Shown: positions 33,351-45,740, numbered from the stretch's first letter. The stretch: 64,000 bases of DNA from Nigrospora sphaerica (GCA_018287875.1 JAGVVL010000002.1:3906001-3970000), one strand, 5' to 3'. Numbers and translations: made by a program. The notes: a model not told the origin generated them from the letters alone.

Positions 33351-34424
33351 TTATTGCGCTGTCTGGTGCGGACCCGGGAAGGGGACCTTTCTGTGCAGCC
33401 GTCGCAGAATCTCGTCGTAGTCGGGTTCGTCGGCCCGGGTGATGATGCCGTGGCGCATGAAGAAGTCGATGAGGACGAGAGCGCAGTTGGGCTTGAACTC
33501 GCCGCGGGCAAGGGCGTCCTGGACCTGGTCGACGGTCCACAAGTAGAACTCGCCGACCTCGCCGTCCTTGGCGACCAGGCGCTGGCCGGCGGGGATCTCG
33601 ATGTCGTAGACCCACTGGGTCTCGGGGTAGACGAGGCCCCTCTCGCCGGAGCGCTCGTCGGTGACGTAGATGTAGGTGACGGTGCCGACGGGGCGGCAGC
33701 GGGCGCGCATGAGGGCCTCGGGCAGGTCGGCCTCCTCGTTTGCCTCGCGCACCATGCACTCGAAGGGGTCCTCGCCCGTCACGAGGCCGCCGGCGGCCGT
33801 GTTGTCGAGCATGGAGGGGTAGGTACTTTTGTCGGCGGCGCGGCGGGGCACCCAGATCTCGAGGCCGTGGCGCCGGCCGGGCGCCGCGACGTAGCCGCAC
33901 AGGTGCACGCCGTAGCGCATGACGCCCAGCAGGCCGGCGGCGGCGCGCTCGACGCTATAGAGCAGCTCGGCGGACGAGGCGTAGACGGGCCAGCGCTCGT
34001 CCCGCCAGCCGCGCAGCACGGGAAAGGCGTCGGCGGCGCGCCAGTGGTCCATGACCGCGGCCACGGCGGCGGTGCGCTCGGCCTCGGTCGGCTGCTCGAA
34101 GACGCGCAGCGTCCGCGCCGCCTCGTCCACCGCCAGCGGGCCGCGGAGGGCCTCGGGTACCGCCCGCAGCGCCGTCACCACCTCGGGACGGACGAGGCCG
34201 AGCGTCAGGTCATTCCCTGCGGGCGTGCGGTGGAGCAGCGTGTACAGCGACGCCAGGGTCTCGCTGTCCAGGGCGCAGTGCGGCGCCGGGGTTTCGCCCG
34301 GGTAGGGGAAGCTGGGGTTGCGCCATCAGCATCACGACGACGCCGGGCGGCATGGGTTGGGATCGGTCGGTTCCACTCACGCATCTGCCTGTTTGACCAG
34401 GTCCAAGTTACTCAATCGGGCCAT
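33351..34424 (-). CDS. Nudix hydrolase of the DUF4743/thiamine pyrophosphokinase-related type
   Basis: Predicted pyrophosphohydrolase related to yeast YJR142W. Exons 34381-34424 and 33351-34311 give 334 aa. The first exon encodes MARLSNLDLVKQAD, matching the family's opening, and the next begins FPYPGET. The DUF4743-type N-terminal half precedes the Nudix box, GLVTGEDPFECMVREANEEA followed by DL. This matches Gx5Ex7REUxEExGU except that the last Gly is Asp. That variation is common in this subfamily, and the metal-binding REANEE core is kept. The substrate is unknown; relatives have been reported to act on damaged thiamine diphosphates. A CAG-rich triplet tract (minus sense) lies about 80-130 bp upstream of the start. 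Confidence 0.9.
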
Positions 34425-35632
34425 GGTCAGATACGGAGGGCGGGAGTGCGGGAACTTGCTTCTGGTCGTGTGCGTTGCCGCAAATGGATGGAGGTGGCGG
34501 CGACGGCTGCTGCTGCTGCTGCGGCTGCTTTTGCTGCTGCTGCTGCTGCTTGGATTCCACGACGTGGTTTGGCGGGTCGGTCGAATACAGGCGATCCGAA
34601 ACCGGCCAGCGGCGGACTTCATTCCCTCTTGTTTGTACGTGTATGACTTATTTGTCCACTTCAAGCCGTTTGGTTAGAAGGAACGCTGGTGGACTTATTG
34701 CAACCATTCCCATTCATTCATTCCAGCATTCCCAGGTGGTTTCCCCCCGCGTAGTAGCCGGGTCCGTGTCCGTAAACAAGCTCATGGAGGCGACCCTCTC
34801 GCCTGGCCTGACATAAAATAGGTACATGTAGCTTCCATCTATGATATGGTTGGTGGTGAAGGGGTTGCAGGTGGTCCCAGAAACCCGGCACTGGAATGGA
34901 AGGATCGACCATTGGAACCTACGAGGCAGGTGGGGGGGACAGAACAGTTTGCGCATCCATATCCGTAACAACCCTCCGTAAGCAACGAACGGTACTAGGA
35001 CTGCCAATCCGGGCTCATGAAAGGCCAGCAATATAATGAATAGAGGAGAAGGGTATCATACTCATAGAGCCCCCGAGGAAACCAAACCAAGACGTAATTA
35101 CCTACTACTACTATTAAAGGTATCTCTGCCTGGTCTCTATAGCGGAGAGAAATTATACACAGGAGCTTCGGCACTTACCACCATACGGAACGCCCTTGTG
35201 TGCGCCAATCCTGCACCCTGCATGCATTTCCACAAGGACTGCGGGGCATCGGAAAATTGCCGCCCTCTGGCGTCGAATTGAGTCGTCGTTGCCTTCCCTG
35301 CCATCGCATCCCACCTCTAGTCGAAGTTTCGAGCTGGTACGAGCCTCATCTGATATACCGGCGACTCTGGGAGGATCCCCGCCGTGCTCACGCATATTAG
35401 GATCGGGGCCTTTGGGGTCGGCTCCGTGTACGGACAACGCTCATACCTGCTGCTCACGGAGCAATTGGCTTCATCTCGTCTCTCTCACCACTCACGCACT
35501 CGGGCATTGTCGACAAAACAACACCTACAGCGAACCAAAAAAGAAAAGAAAAAAAAGAGAAAAAAAACACTACCTGAGCCGGAACCACGCACACATTTAC
35601 TCCCCCGCCACCCCCGTAAAACCCACATCACC
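34425..35632. other. Divergent intergenic region with CTG/CAG triplet tract
   Basis: Promoter region for the Nudix gene (minus) and the OPI10 gene (plus). It contains the triplet tract at 34506-34551; no gene is supported. Confidence 0.5.
34506..34551. repeat. CTG/CAG trinucleotide microsatellite
   Basis: Interrupted CTG repeats (CAG on the minus strand) of about 15 units, probably in the 5' leader or promoter of the Nudix hydrolase gene. Length polymorphism would be expected. Confidence 0.85.
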
Positions 35633-36277
35633 ATGGCCGACCCGAGCCAGCCCTTGTTCGGCCTCCTGCCGAGCGGCCATCCGCTCATCACGGCGCCGAC
35701 GTCGGCGCCTACGCCCACGTCTTTCCTGTACGCGATCCCGTCGACGACGCCGGCCAACCCCAAGCCCTTCTCGCACCTTGCCGTGTTCCTGCTGCCCAAC
35801 GTGGCGCTGCCGCCCAATACGGCGGCCGCCATCTACCTCGCCACCAACCCCGAGGTCCTGGCCGCCGGCGGCCAGCCCGACTTCCGCTTCCTCGGCGGCG
35901 TCGGGCCGGGCAAGGAGAGCGCCGTCTTCAAGATCGGCGGCGCCGGCAACGGGCCCGAGGGCTACGTCATCGGCGTCAGCCTCGAGGAAGCCGCCAGCGT
36001 CGCCGCCCGCATGGAACAGCAGCAGTCGTCGTCGGCATCGCCGTCCTCGGCCCCGGCCAACGGGGACGCCCTTGTCAAGTTCGGCGGCGCCAGCCTGCCG
36101 TCGACGCTGGTCCTCGCCCAGCGCATCATCAAGAACGCCTTCAACTTCCTCGCCAGCTTCAGCGGCCAGGCCGGCAACGTCGAGGTTGTGCCCCTCAAGG
36201 CTTTTGAGGAATGGTGGCGCAAATTCGAGGGCCGCATCCGGAGCGACCCCACCTTCCTCGAGAGGGACCAGGACTGA
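35633..36277 (+). CDS. OPI10: Hikeshi/OPI10 family protein
   Basis: Intronless, 214 aa. The family (human Hikeshi, yeast Opi10) carries Hsp70 into the nucleus during heat stress, and in yeast loss affects inositol regulation. Sequence shows the N-terminal FGLLPSGHPL, then FSHLAVFLLPNVALPPNTAA, DFRFLGGVGPGKESAVFKI and EGYVIGVSLEEAASV. A Ser/Ala/Gln-rich linker (about 125-145) and a C-terminal helix-rich part follow (LAQRIIKNAFNFLASFSG, FEEWWRKFEGRI), all in the order known for this family. The ATG at 35633 has an ACCATGG context; the frame is open further upstream but has no family sequence there. An A-rich tract lies in the leader (35530-35575). Confidence 0.95.
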   Translation: MADPSQPLFGLLPSGHPLITAPTSAPTPTSFLYAIPSTTPANPKPFSHLAVFLLPNVALPPNTAAAIYLATNPEVLAAGGQPDFRFLGGVGPGKESAVFKIGGAGNGPEGYVIGVSLEEAASVAARMEQQQSSSASPSSAPANGDALVKFGGASLPSTLVLAQRIIKNAFNFLASFSGQAGNVEVVPLKAFEEWWRKFEGRIRSDPTFLERDQD

Positions 36278-37281
36278 GGGAGGCTCCCCCCCGGGCCGTC
36301 GCCGTGAGGCTGCACCAGCAAATATTGGCCACCGCCGGTTTCGGATCCATGCGGATCTCCTCACTTCATTTCCCCCTGGGGGCCTCCCGGCTTGGGACCA
36401 CAGCGCGAACGAAGGCAGTTCTTGCACCTGGGCTATTCTTGCACCTAGGTTGTACACCTCTTTTCCCCGCTTGGTCGGGGGGTGCGGCTGCCTCGATACC
36501 CGCATTGGCGCGGCGAAGCACCCGGCTTCGCCTCTTGCCCAGCAAGCCATCGTGCAACTATACTTCCCGATATCCCGGGGGGGCCATGGAGGACTCCCGC
36601 GGCGAGGTCGCTTTCTGGGCTTTGCAGCACTGCCTTGGCCCAAACAGCATCATCGCCGCATGCCCCCTCATCATATATATAACGACGGAAAACCTACGTC
36701 ATGGGGTGGTTATCAGATCGAGGGTGGATATACGAACACGGCACTCACACAAGTGGTTTGTTTGGAGTGACCAGTCCGTGGAAGGAAGAAGACCCAGCGT
36801 CGGTCGGGTTGCCATCGCATTGGTGAGAATAAGGGTTGGATGGAAGAACTTGTCGCATATGGAATTCGACGTCTTAGGGCACTCGGGAACACGAGAAGCA
36901 CGAATGCGAAATGCAGGGTTCTTGCTCTACCAATATATGATCTCCGTGTCTGGGATGTTTCAACGTGCAGGCCTGAATCGCTGTTCCTCAACATGACATG
37001 GTTACTAACTCCTATGCCTCCGACCCCGAAGGTCCATTCAAGACTGGCAACCAAACCCATCGTAGTGAAACAGCACTCAGTACGGTTGAGAACTTGTGTA
37101 CGAAAGGTATGAAAGCATCGGATACGTAGCGGGCGGTGTCGTTTAAATACATCAATGGGGGCAGGTAATAGAGGTCGGTGGGATTTCTATTCAGTTAGCC
37201 CAGGGGCCAAGCCCACCCACGGACGGCAGTATATACCAAACCCCCCCCCCCTCTCTCTCTCTCAACCCAGGGGTCGGTCGG
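36278..37281. other. Convergent intergenic region, 1 kb
   Basis: No supported gene. A pyrimidine tract (C run then CT repeats, about 37241-37264) sits just after the stop codon of the CaiB/BaiF gene. Confidence 0.5.
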
Positions 37282-40042
37282 CTACAGTCTAGCGCCCTCG
37301 CCGGCGGCGCTGGCGTCGCGCTCAACGACCTGGACGTCGAGGTCGACGGGCCAGCGGGCGTCGTCGCGGCCGTTGCCGCGGGTGGCGACGTCGAAGCCGG
37401 GGCGGACCTCGGCGCCGGGGAATCGGAGGACGGGGGCGACGAGCCGGAGGGCGCGGCGGGGACCGGCAACGGCTTCGGCGCGGCCGCTCGCGAAGAATTC
37501 GGGCCGCAGGAGGCGCGCGGCGCCGGGGCCGCGGGCGAGGCCGGCCAGCGCCCGCGGGAGCTGGTGCTGCATGGGGTGACGGTGGCGGAAGACGGGCGCG
37601 CCGCTGTCGTCCCGCACGGCGCGCCACACGGCCGCCGGGTACGCGCCCACGTGGTCGACGAGCCACTGCGAGTAGTAGTTCAACGCGATCTGGAGGCGGC
37701 GTCGCCGGTCGTGTCAGTCGTTCGTCGTCCCTCGTTTTACGTCCCCCTCAGCCCGAGGGCCGCTTCCCGGCGCGGTCCGCTAAACGTACCTTGACGGTGA
37801 AGGAGCCGCCCTCCTCGGCCTGGCGGAGGAGCGCCGTCATGATGCCGATGGTGCCGGCTACTCCGGTGCTGCACGGCGAGACGTTCATTCCCTTATTCGC
37901 ACCAAAAGGGGGGAGTGGGGTGACAACCCGCCGCGCAGGACTCACCAGTAATCCGAGTTGGGAAAGATAGGCGTGACGGGCTCGTCGTTTCCCATGGCCC
38001 GGCCATACTCGTAGGAAACTCCGCAGCACTGAAGAAAGCGTCAGCCTAACCGCCCGCATGCCGGGACTCCCAGAAACACCCCGCAGTCCCGGCCCGAGGA
38101 CCCCGAAACGTGCGGGAACGAAAAGGGGGTGGGAGGTTGCTTTCGGGGACCACTCACGGCGTCGCTGATCTGCTGCCAGCCGGAGCGGTGCGTCCAGGGG
38201 CCGCGCCAGCCGTAGCAGTTCTCGGCGCAGTAGACGATGCCGCGGCCGCGCGCGCGCGCGATGGCGAGGACGTCGGCCTCGCCGAAGCCGAAGCGGTCGA
38301 GCGCGCCGGGCCGGTAGCCCTGGAGGAAGACGTCGGCGTCGGCGACGAGGGCCCGGAGCCGCGCCCGGTCCTCGGCGCGCCGCAGGTCGAGGCTAGCGCT
38401 CCACTTGCCGTGGTTCCTTACCGGGCACAACTCTCGAATCAGTCGTTGCTTTCCCTGGGAACGGGGTGGGCGTCCGTGGCGCCGTTTCCGGACCTCCCCC
38501 CCTTCCCCGGCCGGAACACCAGTAACCAAGCGTGACGGGAGTAGGACCGGAGGGGGTTTCGGGCTCGGGAATAGGCGTCAAGGAACGTAATGGGGTATTG
38601 TTGCTTACAGATCCGCGTGCAGGTGCGACATGTCGGCCAGGTGCGGCGCCGTGACGCGCATCACGCTCGCGCCGAGCTCGGCGAGCCCGCGCGACACGGC
38701 CGGCCCCGCGATGATGCGCGTGAGATCCACCACTTTGAGCCCGCCCAGCGGCCGCGCTGCCGACGTCCGCGGCGACGCCCGCCACCAGCCCGGCGCCTGC
38801 GACGGGTCCGGATGCGCCTCGATTTCCTACCATCATGTCCCCCCAGGGTGGGTTAACACCACTCGGCGGAGGTCCCGTTTGGGGGTCGGGAACCGGAACG
38901 AAGTACACCAGGGGGGGAAAGAGGGAAATGCGAGACGGAGGCCCGGGGGCAGGAAAAGGGGGGGAAAGGGGGATGAAAAGGGGGGACGGGCGGGTAGGGG
39001 GTAGGTGGCGAACACGCCGGGGACCACACTTACGAAGAGGCCGGCGCCCTCGTTGGCCCGGCCGTGCTCGCTCGCCTTGTACTCGTCGCGCGTCCAGCAA
39101 ATGGTGCCGGCCTGCCGGTGCGAGTCGGCGAGCGTCTGCATTTCGTCGGCTGTGCGCGCCGCTACGGCCGCCCCGACGTACTGCCACCGCTCCTCGTCGT
39201 TTTCGAAGGCGCGGCCGTCGCGTGACAGGCCGAGGGCCTCGAGCACTGACCGGGCGTGACCATCAACATAACTTGCCGCGAAAAAAGGAAAAAGTCCGGG
39301 TTTTCCCCCGCGCCCGCCCACTTACTGATGTTGGCATTCAAGGAGCCTGGACGCGAAAGCAACACACCCCCCACGGTTAGCCATCACGCAGACCCACGCG
39401 TCCCGCCGCGAGAGAAGGGGGGGAGGGGGACTTGCCGTGTACGTGAAAGAAGCGTCCGTCCTTCGTCGGGTAGATGTTGGTGAGGGCCGCGTTCAGCGCG
39501 TCGTTGGTCGCGTACTTGTCGAAGTCGGGAAACACCTCGAGCAGCGCGTCCCGCTCCTTGCCGGGCGTCGTGAAGTGGGTGATGGTTAGGTTCTCGCCGT
39601 CGGGGTCCAGCGTCCACAGAAATGCCGACATGATGAAGAGCTGGGCATGGTCTCTGGTTTCCGGCCGTCGCGTCCACGTGTCAGTAACGAACCGCCGGTC
39701 GGGGGGGGGGAAGCAGGGCGCGACCCCCAAGTCGTGCAGGGGTCGGGGCGAGGCGCCGTACGTGTTGATCTGGATCTTCACGGGCCCAACGCCGTACTTC
39801 CGCTGCAACAGCACGCTGAGCACCGTGGCTTCGTACGCCTTGAGCGCCGAGATGCTCTCGGCGAAGCGCCAGTTGACTGGCAAACTCGGCTCATGGCTCC
39901 CGTCAAAGGCAATGTGTTGCGCCGCTTCCACGGCCCCTCGAGGAAGATGTGGCTGGATCAGAGGATTCTCGAGGATGCCTTTCTCCAACACTCGTCTCGC
40001 TTCCGCAGGCACCGAATAGTCATTTCCGGTCTCGTCGACCAT
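37282..40042 (-). CDS. CaiB/BaiF family III CoA-transferase or racemase
   Basis: Family III acyl-CoA transferase/alpha-methylacyl-CoA racemase-like enzyme; substrate unknown. Nine minus-strand exons join in frame to 592 aa: 39762-40042, 39436-39653, 39326-39346, 39034-39245, 38609-38826, 38158-38416, 37946-38028, 37790-37868, 37282-37689. Family blocks include RFFHVH-GSLNANI-MLEALGL in the N-terminal half. The second half holds GGLKVVDLTRIIAGPAVSRG, LAELGASVMRV, GKWSASLDL, ADVFLQGYRPGAL, NSDYCTGVAGTIG and ALNYYSQWLV. Exon 3 is a 21-nt microexon, and the intron before it starts GCAAGT (GC-AG type) with a GCTAAC branch-like site. Peroxisomal or mitochondrial targeting is not evident: the C-terminus ends GARL, not a clear SKL-type signal. 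Confidence 0.88.
39326..39346 (-). other. 21-nt microexon of the CaiB/BaiF gene
   Basis: Minus-strand exon encoding the seven residues around GSLNANI. It is bordered by a CAG acceptor and a GTAAGT donor, and restores the family sequence FHVHGSLNANIMLEALGL across three exons. Confidence 0.85.
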
Positions 40043-40797
40043 GTTGCAAGCCGCCGTGGCGAGAAGTGTAATTTGGCCGGGAGGGATTATTCGGTTTGCT
40101 GGTAGCACTATCTCCCGGTGAGAACGCGCAATGAGGGGCAGCTTCTCAGTGGAATATAGATTTCTGCTCGCTCGTGGGGGCAAGCTCCCTTCAGCAGGTC
40201 GATCTATCGCGTGAAGTACTATGGGTAATCCATGGGACGGCTGGGCTCCACGGGAACAAAAGTTGACAAGATAACAATCAGCCCTATAACACGGCAGTGC
40301 ATGGAGGATACACGGGGATCCTGGATCCCATGCCGAGGCTCTTCCCGATAACCCCCCCTTTCCTTGCCCCTCCCGCCGCCAAATCATCCTGGAAACCGTG
40401 CGGGGAAACGCAGTCGCCGTTGTGGGGAGACCAAGGTAATTCGACCATCGTCCGAAAGCGACATCACCAAACACCGATATCGGCCAAGGCAAGCACATTC
40501 AAGTATCCAAGCCAGCAAGCATAATGTGCCAAAGTTGCGCTCTTATCAAAGGGTATTATTCAAAAATCATGCCCGTAGGCAAGGCTCTCGACAGGCCGAA
40601 GCCCACGCCCGGCCAGAATGTCATATAAACGAGGCTCTCCTGTCATCATAATCCGAACTCATGCACGCCATACAAGCGCAAGTACTTCTCCGGGGATATC
40701 CCATGACCTGCTCAGAACGCCTTTCAATACCGGATAACCATAACTCCTGCCCTGTGCTGCATGGGCTCGCCGAGTGCCCAAGGCCCAGACGGGCCGC
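40043..40797. other. Intergenic between apyrase and CaiB/BaiF genes
   Basis: Promoter side of the CaiB/BaiF gene and 3' side of the apyrase gene; no other feature seen. Confidence 0.5.
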
Positions 40798-42932
40798 CTA
40801 GTCCTCGTTGAGCGGGTTCAGTAAGGGGCTTTTCATTCGGGTCGGGCTGCCAGCCCGACTCCGCCGGCCGGCATTGATCATATGCGGCACGAGCCTCTCG
40901 CGGCTCTCGGTTCGCACCGCCATCCCGCTTCGGTCCATAGCGTTGGTGGGATGCGGTGGTTTTCTTAAATCGTCAAAGGAGCTGACGTTGAGCTTGGGGG
41001 TGGCCAGGCCAGAGGTCCGCCCGTGCCGGACGCTGCCACTGCTGTCCGAGTCGCCTCCATCGGATTCCACGTCGCCCAGCTCGAACTGGGAGGCATCGCC
41101 CTCCTCAAGAACGCGTTCGTACGAGTGCGGCGGCCGGCCAAAAATCTTTCCCGCGAGACCCGAGAAGCCCCGGCTCGCCTTGCGCGGGCTGCCCGGCCGT
41201 TTCTGGTGACGGCGGAGCACCGAGTTCACTTTAGTGTACAGGCGCATCCTCCGGTCTCGTTTCCGGAAGACGAAGAAGAGGAGGACGGCCACCAGAATGA
41301 AGAGAAGGAATCCCGAGCCCGACTTCGTCTTGACGTGGTCCACAATGTCGTCCGTAATGTCGTCGGTCCAGTCGTCATCTTCGCCAGACAAAGGCAAGGC
41401 CGTCCAGTTGGAGCCGGCGTGTTGCCAGTCGGCTGGTACGCCCTTGACGTTGGCGCCGAAGCCGACGGGAAGCTCCTTGACGGTGCTCTGGGGGGGAACC
41501 TGCCCTGAGGCGTACAGCACCATGGGCCCCAATGTCCAGCTGACCTCGATGTCGTCGATCTTGTCGACAGCCTGGAAGGGCTCGAGGAAGCCCTTTTCCT
41601 TTGCCGATTCGCCAATCTCCTTGGTGATGTTGACGCCAGGCGCGGATGTCGGCTCGAGGCCGACGCGCGGAACCCCAATACCGTCGTGCAGGACATTGAT
41701 CAACCACGAGGCCTTGAAACAGGCCTCTTGTGCGTCCTTGGACTGGTTCTTCTTCTTCCGGGCCTCGACGGTTTGTTCGATATCGGCCCATTCTTGGGTG
41801 CAAAAGGCTTCGACCTTCTTTTGGTACGTGTTGTAGTCGTAGATCTTTTCCGCCTTGTCGGCGAAAACGCCGTGCGTCGTGTGCCAGTACTCGGACACGC
41901 CCACAAAGTGGTTAATGTCGAAGTCAATGGCCGGGACGTGCTGCCCGTTCAAGAGGCAAGGCTCGTCTTTGCAGGGCATGTCCTTCCCAAGTAACGGCTG
42001 CGTCGTTTTCAGGCATTCGTCAAAAAGACCGGTGCCCACCAGCACGAGCTTATCCGACACTCCCTTGATGTGCGTTCCGTCTTCCGTCGTACGCAAGCCG
42101 CGAGGCATGCAGGGATCCGGGACCTCGTGCTCGCCTTCAATGAGCATGGATTCGACCAGCTTCTTGACATAGCGGCTGCGTGCCTGGTTCACGCCGAAGC
42201 CCAGCCACGTCGTGGTGAAGACTTTGTACTCGGTGGATTCGCCATTCAAAGTTCGCATGCGTAGTAAACGGAGGTCGTCCCCGTGCTTCTCCGCCTCCGT
42301 CGCATTCGGAGCGAAGGCGATCTGCGCCGAGGCGCCGCCCATGTCGAGGAACCCGTACGTGTGGTGGTCCTTGCCGTGCGCGTGGCCCTTGGGATCATCG
42401 AAGCCTCCAAGCAGGTAATTGGCGGCGATCCAGCCGTACAGACCCTCGGTCTCGCCGGGGATCACCTGGATGTGCCGATCGCAGTCGGGGAGGGAGAATT
42501 GGGTGTTCTGGCGGAAGTAGGTGCAGACCTCGGTCAGGACGGCGCGTTGCTGGCGCGGCGGCAAAAGTCGCATGCCGGCCGTGGCCATGAGGAAGATGGG
42601 CGTGTCCGAATGCTGCTCCTCGGGGATGGTGGCCACGGCGTGGGCTGCCAGATCGCGAAGGTAGTCGGGCACATCCTCGGGGTGGTCACCGAACGTCGAG
42701 ATGCCGGGCCGTATCTTCTTGGTCCATTTCTTCTCCGTCTTGATTTTGGGCAAACTGTGCAGCTTCTCGTAGTCGGCGTGTTTGGCCGCCTTTGCCGGGT
42801 CTTTCCACCGGTAAACGTGCAGACGCGTCCCGGACGAGCCGGCGTCAAGAATGACACCCCATCGATCTGGGACCATGTTAGCGAGACGGCGGCGAGAGCG
42901 GCCGACGAGGGCAAGTGCGTACGTTTCCCCAT
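40798..42932 (-). CDS. YND1: Golgi apyrase, GDA1/CD39 nucleoside phosphatase (Ynd1-like)
   Basis: Hydrolyses nucleoside di- and triphosphates in the Golgi lumen, removing UDP and GDP left by glycosyltransferases. Exon 1 is only 10 nt (42923-42932); after a 56-bp intron, exon 2 (40798-42866) gives 692 aa in total. Joined, the N-terminus reads MGKHRWGVILDAGSSGTR, the standard opening of this family. The four apyrase conserved regions are present: DAGSSGTR (11-18), ATAGMRLL, ETEGLYGWIAANYL and GFLDMGGASAQIAF. A single C-terminal membrane helix (GFLLFILVAVLLFFVF, near 515) is followed by a basic, Ser-rich tail of about 150 residues. The single helix matches Ynd1 rather than N-anchored Gda1. Confidence 0.95.
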
Positions 42933-44263
42933 CGGGTGGATGTGTAAAGTCGAGTGGCAAGCCGCCGAGGTAGGTGAGGATGTTCGCGAGGGACGGCAGC
43001 GGTTGTTGTGCGCAACTACAGGTGTGTTTGGTTTGGTTGGGAAGTTGGGCCTCGTAAGGACTCGTAGGAATTACCGCATGTCACTGCGTAGAGAAGCGTG
43101 GTGATGGTTGCGGCAGCGAGTGATACGGTGCGACGGGCCAGCTGAGGGTCGAGATATCGAATTGGGGGTGGATTACGCGGCCAGGAGCGCGGGATACATT
43201 GATTTGCGGATGTATCGCGAGGTACCGGGCGGTATTAAAGGGGGGGGGGGCAAGTTATTGGGCCGGATGAGCCAAAAAAGGATACTAGAGGTACGGTAGG
43301 TATACAAAGGTAGCGAGGGGCAAAGAAGCGGAAGGAGGAAGCGAACGGCAGTCAGCTAGCGCTGCGTATGGTGGCCGGACGACCCAAGGACCGGGAAGAG
43401 GATCTGGCCTGATGAGAGGAGGGGGAATTAGGAGAGTAGAGGCAAGTATGCAAGTAGGTGAAAGGTATGGATGTAGAGGTCGGGATGCGAGTGATAAAAG
43501 GCTTGAGGCACGTTTCGCTCGCCTCGCCTTGCGATTTGACCGACCGATTGATTGCTTGATCAACGTTGCACCTGCGCTTGGATGGACGGCCGGGTAAGTC
43601 CTTCTTGGGGCTTAGGCGGAAGGCACTAGACTAGACTATGGCTCGCTGCAGCTTACGACAGGCATCCACTTAACTGCCATCCGTCCATATTAGGGCTGGT
43701 CTGGTGCAGGGGAGTACCAACCGCGGTACTTAGTACTACTGCGGAGGGACGTGACTGTGAGTATGGTGTACTAGTGAGATGCCTGTACCTTTTATGGGAT
43801 CCTCACTCGGGAAGGGGCGAGGATTGGTGGCAAGGAGAAGCTTGAAGTTGGCGGCGAGTGGGGACGGGATTGGTACCTTTGGCTAATCCTGCGATCCGCC
43901 CATTGCTTCGCACCAGCACCGCCCGTGGGCCAGTATTCCACCCATTCATCCATCCATCTGTCTCCAGGACCCGATGCAGGCATGTAGGGCGGCGGACATC
44001 GTTGTGGATGGGCCCGCTGCTTATGTACTGAGGTCGAACACATCCCCTTCAACTAGCCCGTTCGTCGTCAGCATCGGAGGGGGGACGGAGATGGAGAAAT
44101 GGACAGAGGAGCAATCCATAATAATAAGGGAACGCGTAGCCCCCCACCGTGCAACCCGTCCCCCCTAGTCAACTGTACATTGTAGGTACTTGAATTGGTG
44201 GCAGGGGCCTTTTGGTGCCCGTGCTACTGAGAACTGTGCAAAGCCGGGCCCCCTTACGATTAC

Positions 44264-44279
44264 GGGGGGGGGGGGGGGG
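44264..44279 (+). repeat. Poly-G run (16 G)
   Basis: Sixteen consecutive G. It can form a G-quadruplex on its own strand and is prone to sequencing length error. Confidence 0.9.
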
Positions 44280-45302
44280 CTTGGTTCCCTTCGGGGCGTC
44301 CCAGCGAGAAGCAACTTGCATGGCCCAGCTTTTTTTTGGCCTGCCCAGCCTTCTTGCATGCCCAGCCCTTCAGGTCCAGGATGGCGTGAACCGGCTCTTC
44401 CTGTTTTAGGAACAGCTCCGTCCATGTCGCATCCCCAGCCCGTTCCCCTATCGGGACCCAATCAGTTCTGCGCAAACCCAAGATTAAGCCTGCGATAAGG
44501 GTGGAAGCGGAACGAGTCCAGGCCGGGCTATCTCACTTTTCAGTGGTCAATGGCCAGCGGACAAATGGTTATGGTCAACGGGCAAATGGGCAACGGGCCA
44601 TGGGGAAAAAAAGTTGCGCCCAGCCAACCTGCCGAGTGCGACCACCGTCGTGCCGGCGACCGGCTAGTCGTTTGAGACGGGAGGAGAGACTTCAGCCTGT
44701 GTGTGTGACCCGGCGGTGCGGGGGCTGTGGTCATCGTCTACTTCGTACTGCGTATGGCTGCTGACAACCTCTTCTTCCCCGACTGCTACATACGAGCCTC
44801 AGTCGGCGGTCCCGGCATGGAGCGAAGGGCTCGGCGGTATCACATACACGGTATCTCTTACTCTGCAGGGGGTCTTGCCCCAGAAACACGACTCGCCGGT
44901 CATGATGGGACCACCACGCGCGAGAGATGGCGACACCTGCAAACATACGTAATCTCCCCCCACAACCCGCCTGTTTTGTTCTGCTGCATTCCCACATCCA
45001 AACCATCCCGCGCGCGCCCGCGCTGGGGATGGGGGCCACATCGATTTTCTGCGACTCTCGGTCGTCGGCTGGGCCTCGCTCGGCATCGAGACGCCGAAAC
45101 CGTGAAGATCTTCTCTCCATTCAAAGGGGGCCATGACGATGCTGCTGCTGTCGAGGGGCGGGGGGCCAACCGCGCATTTGCCGACATGCCCCTCCCTCCC
45201 CGGCCATCTTTTTGTCGCGGCGATGATCCCCGCGGCGGCTATGACATCGTTGTACTGCGCGCCCAACGGGAAGCTTCCTCTCCTGCATACGCACCCGCAC
45301 AA

Positions 45303-45329
45303 ACACACACACACACGCGCGCGCGCGCG
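45303..45329. repeat. (AC)n(GC)n alternating purine/pyrimidine tract
   Basis: About 27 bases of strict alternation, first AC then GC, a classic Z-DNA-prone sequence. Confidence 0.85.
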
Positions 45330-45680
45330 AACATAGTTGCGCACATGGGGGAACGGGCCCGTATATCGTGTGCGGCTGGTTATTAATATATTAAGGTAGA
45401 GGAGCGAGCAATGTCATATGCCTCCGTCCCATCGCTGCGCTCCGGCCTTGGCCTCAGGCCCCAAGCCAGCGACCAATGAAGCTGGCGTGTAGGACCGTTA
45501 TTCATTTCGCCCGGCTTTGCTACAACTACAACCCCCGTCATCCGGGGACCCTCGGGGCTCTCTTCCCGCTAGTCACATAATTATACTCGTCAGCCGGGGT
45601 TTCAGATAGATCGCCTAGGCTATATGACTACGTGTATTAGCAGCGAGCCATAGCCGTGCCAAACAGCCCTGGGCGACCTC

Positions 45681-45701
45681 GTGCGTGCGCGCGCGCGCGC
45701 G
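45681..45701. repeat. GC dinucleotide tract
   Basis: GTGCGTGCGC followed by GC repeats, about 21 bases of alternating purine/pyrimidine, again Z-DNA-prone, 350 bp from the (AC)n(GC)n tract and 40 bp before the minisatellite. Confidence 0.85.
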
Positions 45702-45740
45702 AGGTGCATCTCGTATAAGTAGGTAGAATCCCCATACTGG

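Noticed and set aside
33730..33800. Nudix box with Asp instead of the last Gly
   Set aside because: This subfamily often lacks that Gly, and the metal-binding core is complete.
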